Shown one piece after another: positions 14,300 through 15,555 of a stretch of DNA of 15,555 nt; position 1 is the first letter of the stretch; the number at the start of each line of letters is the position of its first letter. The stretch lies in NCBI GenBank assembly GCA_913040875.1, contig CAJWHX010000030.1:1-15555 (forward strand), written 5' to 3'. Made by a program: the position numbers and the translations under genes. Below the pieces are notes generated by a model that made no database searches, was not told the origin of the DNA, and was given only the letters and a program-made list of their open reading frames with translations. The DNA comes from an uncultured Pseudomonadota bacterium (lineage in GTDB: Bacteria; Myxococcota; UBA796).

Positions 14300-14695
14300 A
14301 TGTTCACATCAATCCTCGTCATATTTCTCAGCATACTTTCTGCACCCGCTAACGCAACCGAACACGCTGTCTCCGGTGGCTTTGGTCACTACTACGGTGG
14401 TGCAGGTATCGCATACACCTATTCACCGCTCGTTGGGTTGGGTATTCAAGTAGGGTACGGTACTCTCGGGGCTGGAATGGGAGTGCGATGGCAGCCCACT
14501 TGGCTCTCGGGGGGCTATGCTCAGTCTGGACTGGCAAAGGTCGGCGGCGGTTACCACCCAAACATGGTCGTGGGTGCGAAGTGGCACCCTGAGGATACTC
14601 CCGATTGGTTCTTGGACGCAAATGCTGGTGTCTCGGTCAGTCTCGGTGGGAGTTGGTGGCCGGTTTGGGATGTTGGTGTTGGGATGGAGTTTTAG
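14300..14695 (+). CDS. Small exported beta-barrel-like protein
   Basis: A 131-residue protein starts with a signal peptide (MFTSILVIFLSILSAPANA, likely cut after ANA near residue 19). The mature part of about 112 residues is rich in Gly, Trp and Tyr in alternating patterns: SGGFGHYYGGAGIAYTYSP, GLGIQVGYGTLGAGMGVRW, ANAGVSVSLGGSWWPVWDVGVGMEF. It ends in phenylalanine, the usual terminal signal of outer-membrane barrels. That suggests a short barrel or a subunit of one, about six strands. I recognise no family. The ATG at 14300 has only a weak GGATGG about 9 nt upstream. The gene is convergent with the DUF3427 gene, and the two stop codons overlap by 4 bp. Confidence 0.7.
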   Translation: MFTSILVIFLSILSAPANATEHAVSGGFGHYYGGAGIAYTYSPLVGLGIQVGYGTLGAGMGVRWQPTWLSGGYAQSGLAKVGGGYHPNMVVGAKWHPEDTPDWFLDANAGVSVSLGGSWWPVWDVGVGMEF

Positions 14696-15555
14696 CCAGC
14701 TGCAACTTTCATAGTTTGGTAAATCGAAAATGGTATTGGATACTGTAACTTCCAAATAATCGACATTGGACGCTTGCCTTCATGATTGATATAGGTACAC
14801 GGTCCCAAACATCGAAATGCCTGTCGACGACCTTGACTGTCTAACTCCCCATGTCGCACAAACAATATCGCTTTATTTGTGGAGTTTTCTTGAATGGTCA
14901 TATACCGCTTTCCGACACTAGTTTGGTCATGTGTTTTGTTTTGTGATTGCCAATGAAAGACATCTGGCGATATAGGATAATCTTCATACATTGTGCTCGC
15001 TGAAAAGTGATCGGATGTCTTTTGTAGTGTTACAAAAAATAAGTCTACATTTTCAGCTTTATGATAATAGACACCTTCACGAATATTTTTAACTTTCCCA
15101 GACTTCTCTTGAAGATTAAAAACAGCCATCACATCTTGTCTTGTATACATCGCCGACAAATACAATATTTGACTGCCAATCATAAAACTTTGCTGAATAG
15201 AGATACGCCCCAATAGGACTTGAACATAAGATAGCCACTCTCCCTTTAAGTCTTTCATACCCCAGAATTCTGTCAGTACTTTTTGCCACTCGATTATCGG
15301 AATCCCACCCAACCCAAGTACGACACCAATCCATCGATGAATTGAATTACGAGCATCAAATCGTAACTCTTCTTGTACTAAAAACTGTTCAAATACTTGC
15401 AGCATTTGTTGATTGTTGAGATAGACTCCACGATACAAGGCGCGCTGAAACAATCTACCAGTTTTTGAGTCCGTATAGGGCTCAACAAACCCACATCGAG
15501 AACGTACATTGGTGAACGATATCTGAGAATTACAATAGAAATCCTCAATCTCCAT
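14692..15555 (-). CDS. C-terminal part of a DUF3427 protein (likely SF2 helicase), cut by window edge
   Basis: The last 287 codons of a gene that continues past the right edge; the Met at the edge is probably internal. From about residue 145 the sequence follows DUF3427: EGVYYHKAENVDLFFVTLQK (160-179), STMYEDYPISPDVFHWQSQN (187-206), TSVGKRYMT, ILFVRHGE (230-237), LGPCTYINHEGKRPMSIIWK (250-269), then YPIP. DUF3427 usually closes large SF2 DEAD/DEAH helicases, often with an N-terminal phospholipase-D-like nuclease domain, many in defence or mobile contexts. Neither domain is visible here. The preceding 140 residues (with RWIGVVLGLGGIP and WLSYVQVLLGR) are likely the helical linker. It ends with KVAAG and overlaps the convergent barrel gene by 4 bp. 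Confidence 0.8.
   Translation of the reverse strand: MEIEDFYCNSQISFTNVRSRCGFVEPYTDSKTGRLFQRALYRGVYLNNQQMLQVFEQFLVQEELRFDARNSIHRWIGVVLGLGGIPIIEWQKVLTEFWGMKDLKGEWLSYVQVLLGRISIQQSFMIGSQILYLSAMYTRQDVMAVFNLQEKSGKVKNIREGVYYHKAENVDLFFVTLQKTSDHFSASTMYEDYPISPDVFHWQSQNKTHDQTSVGKRYMTIQENSTNKAILFVRHGELDSQGRRQAFRCLGPCTYINHEGKRPMSIIWKLQYPIPFSIYQTMKVAAG

Overview
The window (GC content in the mid-40s by eye) carries twelve well-supported genes, two partial genes cut by the window edges, and one doubtful small ORF. The cell is clearly Gram-negative: there is a TonB-dependent receptor, two lipobox lipoproteins, a periplasmic binding protein and a short beta-barrel-like protein. The acidic Asp/Thr/Glu-rich tether behind the lipid cysteine of one lipoprotein is a style I associate with Myxococcota/Deltaproteobacteria-type genomes. 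That assignment is a guess, not a result.

Layout. 1-2367: a left-truncated CNNM/CorC-type (DUF21 + CBS) membrane protein, possibly led by a 42-residue ORF, then a PiT/PHO4-like permease, both on the minus strand. 2368-3387: a TrmA/RlmC/RlmD-type 5-methyluridine rRNA methyltransferase, divergent from the permease. 3471-11164: the core of the window, a Fur-controlled haem acquisition locus. It consists of two convergent operons with a near-identical Fur box at each outer end. The plus-strand operon has a HugZ/HutZ-type haem-degrading protein and a secreted DUF6607-like protein. The minus-strand operon is hmuR (TonB receptor), two tandem HmuY-like lipoproteins, hmuT, hmuU and hmuV, packed with 1-12 nt gaps, abutting ends or 4-nt overlaps. 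11247-13025: a VanX/DdpX-type D-Ala-D-Ala dipeptidase divergent from a haem-dependent tryptophan 2,3-dioxygenase. 13160-15555: a GIY-YIG nuclease-like protein, a small secreted beta-barrel-like protein, and the C-terminal part of a DUF3427 protein (normally an SF2 helicase) running off the right edge. This end looks accessory or defence-like.

How it works together (inference from families and order): haem is captured at the surface by HmuY-like lipoproteins, crosses the outer membrane through HmuR, is handed to periplasmic HmuT and imported by HmuUV, and is opened by the HugZ-like protein to release iron. Fur would silence both arms when iron is plentiful. Part of the imported haem could serve tryptophan dioxygenase next door. 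TonB/ExbBD and the rest of the kynurenine pathway are not in the window.

The most unusual points are the mixed architecture (Bacteroidetes-style HmuR/HmuY, duplicated, fused to a proteobacterial-style HmuTUV importer), a Fur box lying on the hmuR start codon, an Asp-rich calcium-loop-like insert in both HmuY paralogs, and the absence of the ligand histidine between the YRAP and NPDL motifs of HmuR. I found no CRISPR array, transposase, tRNA or rRNA.
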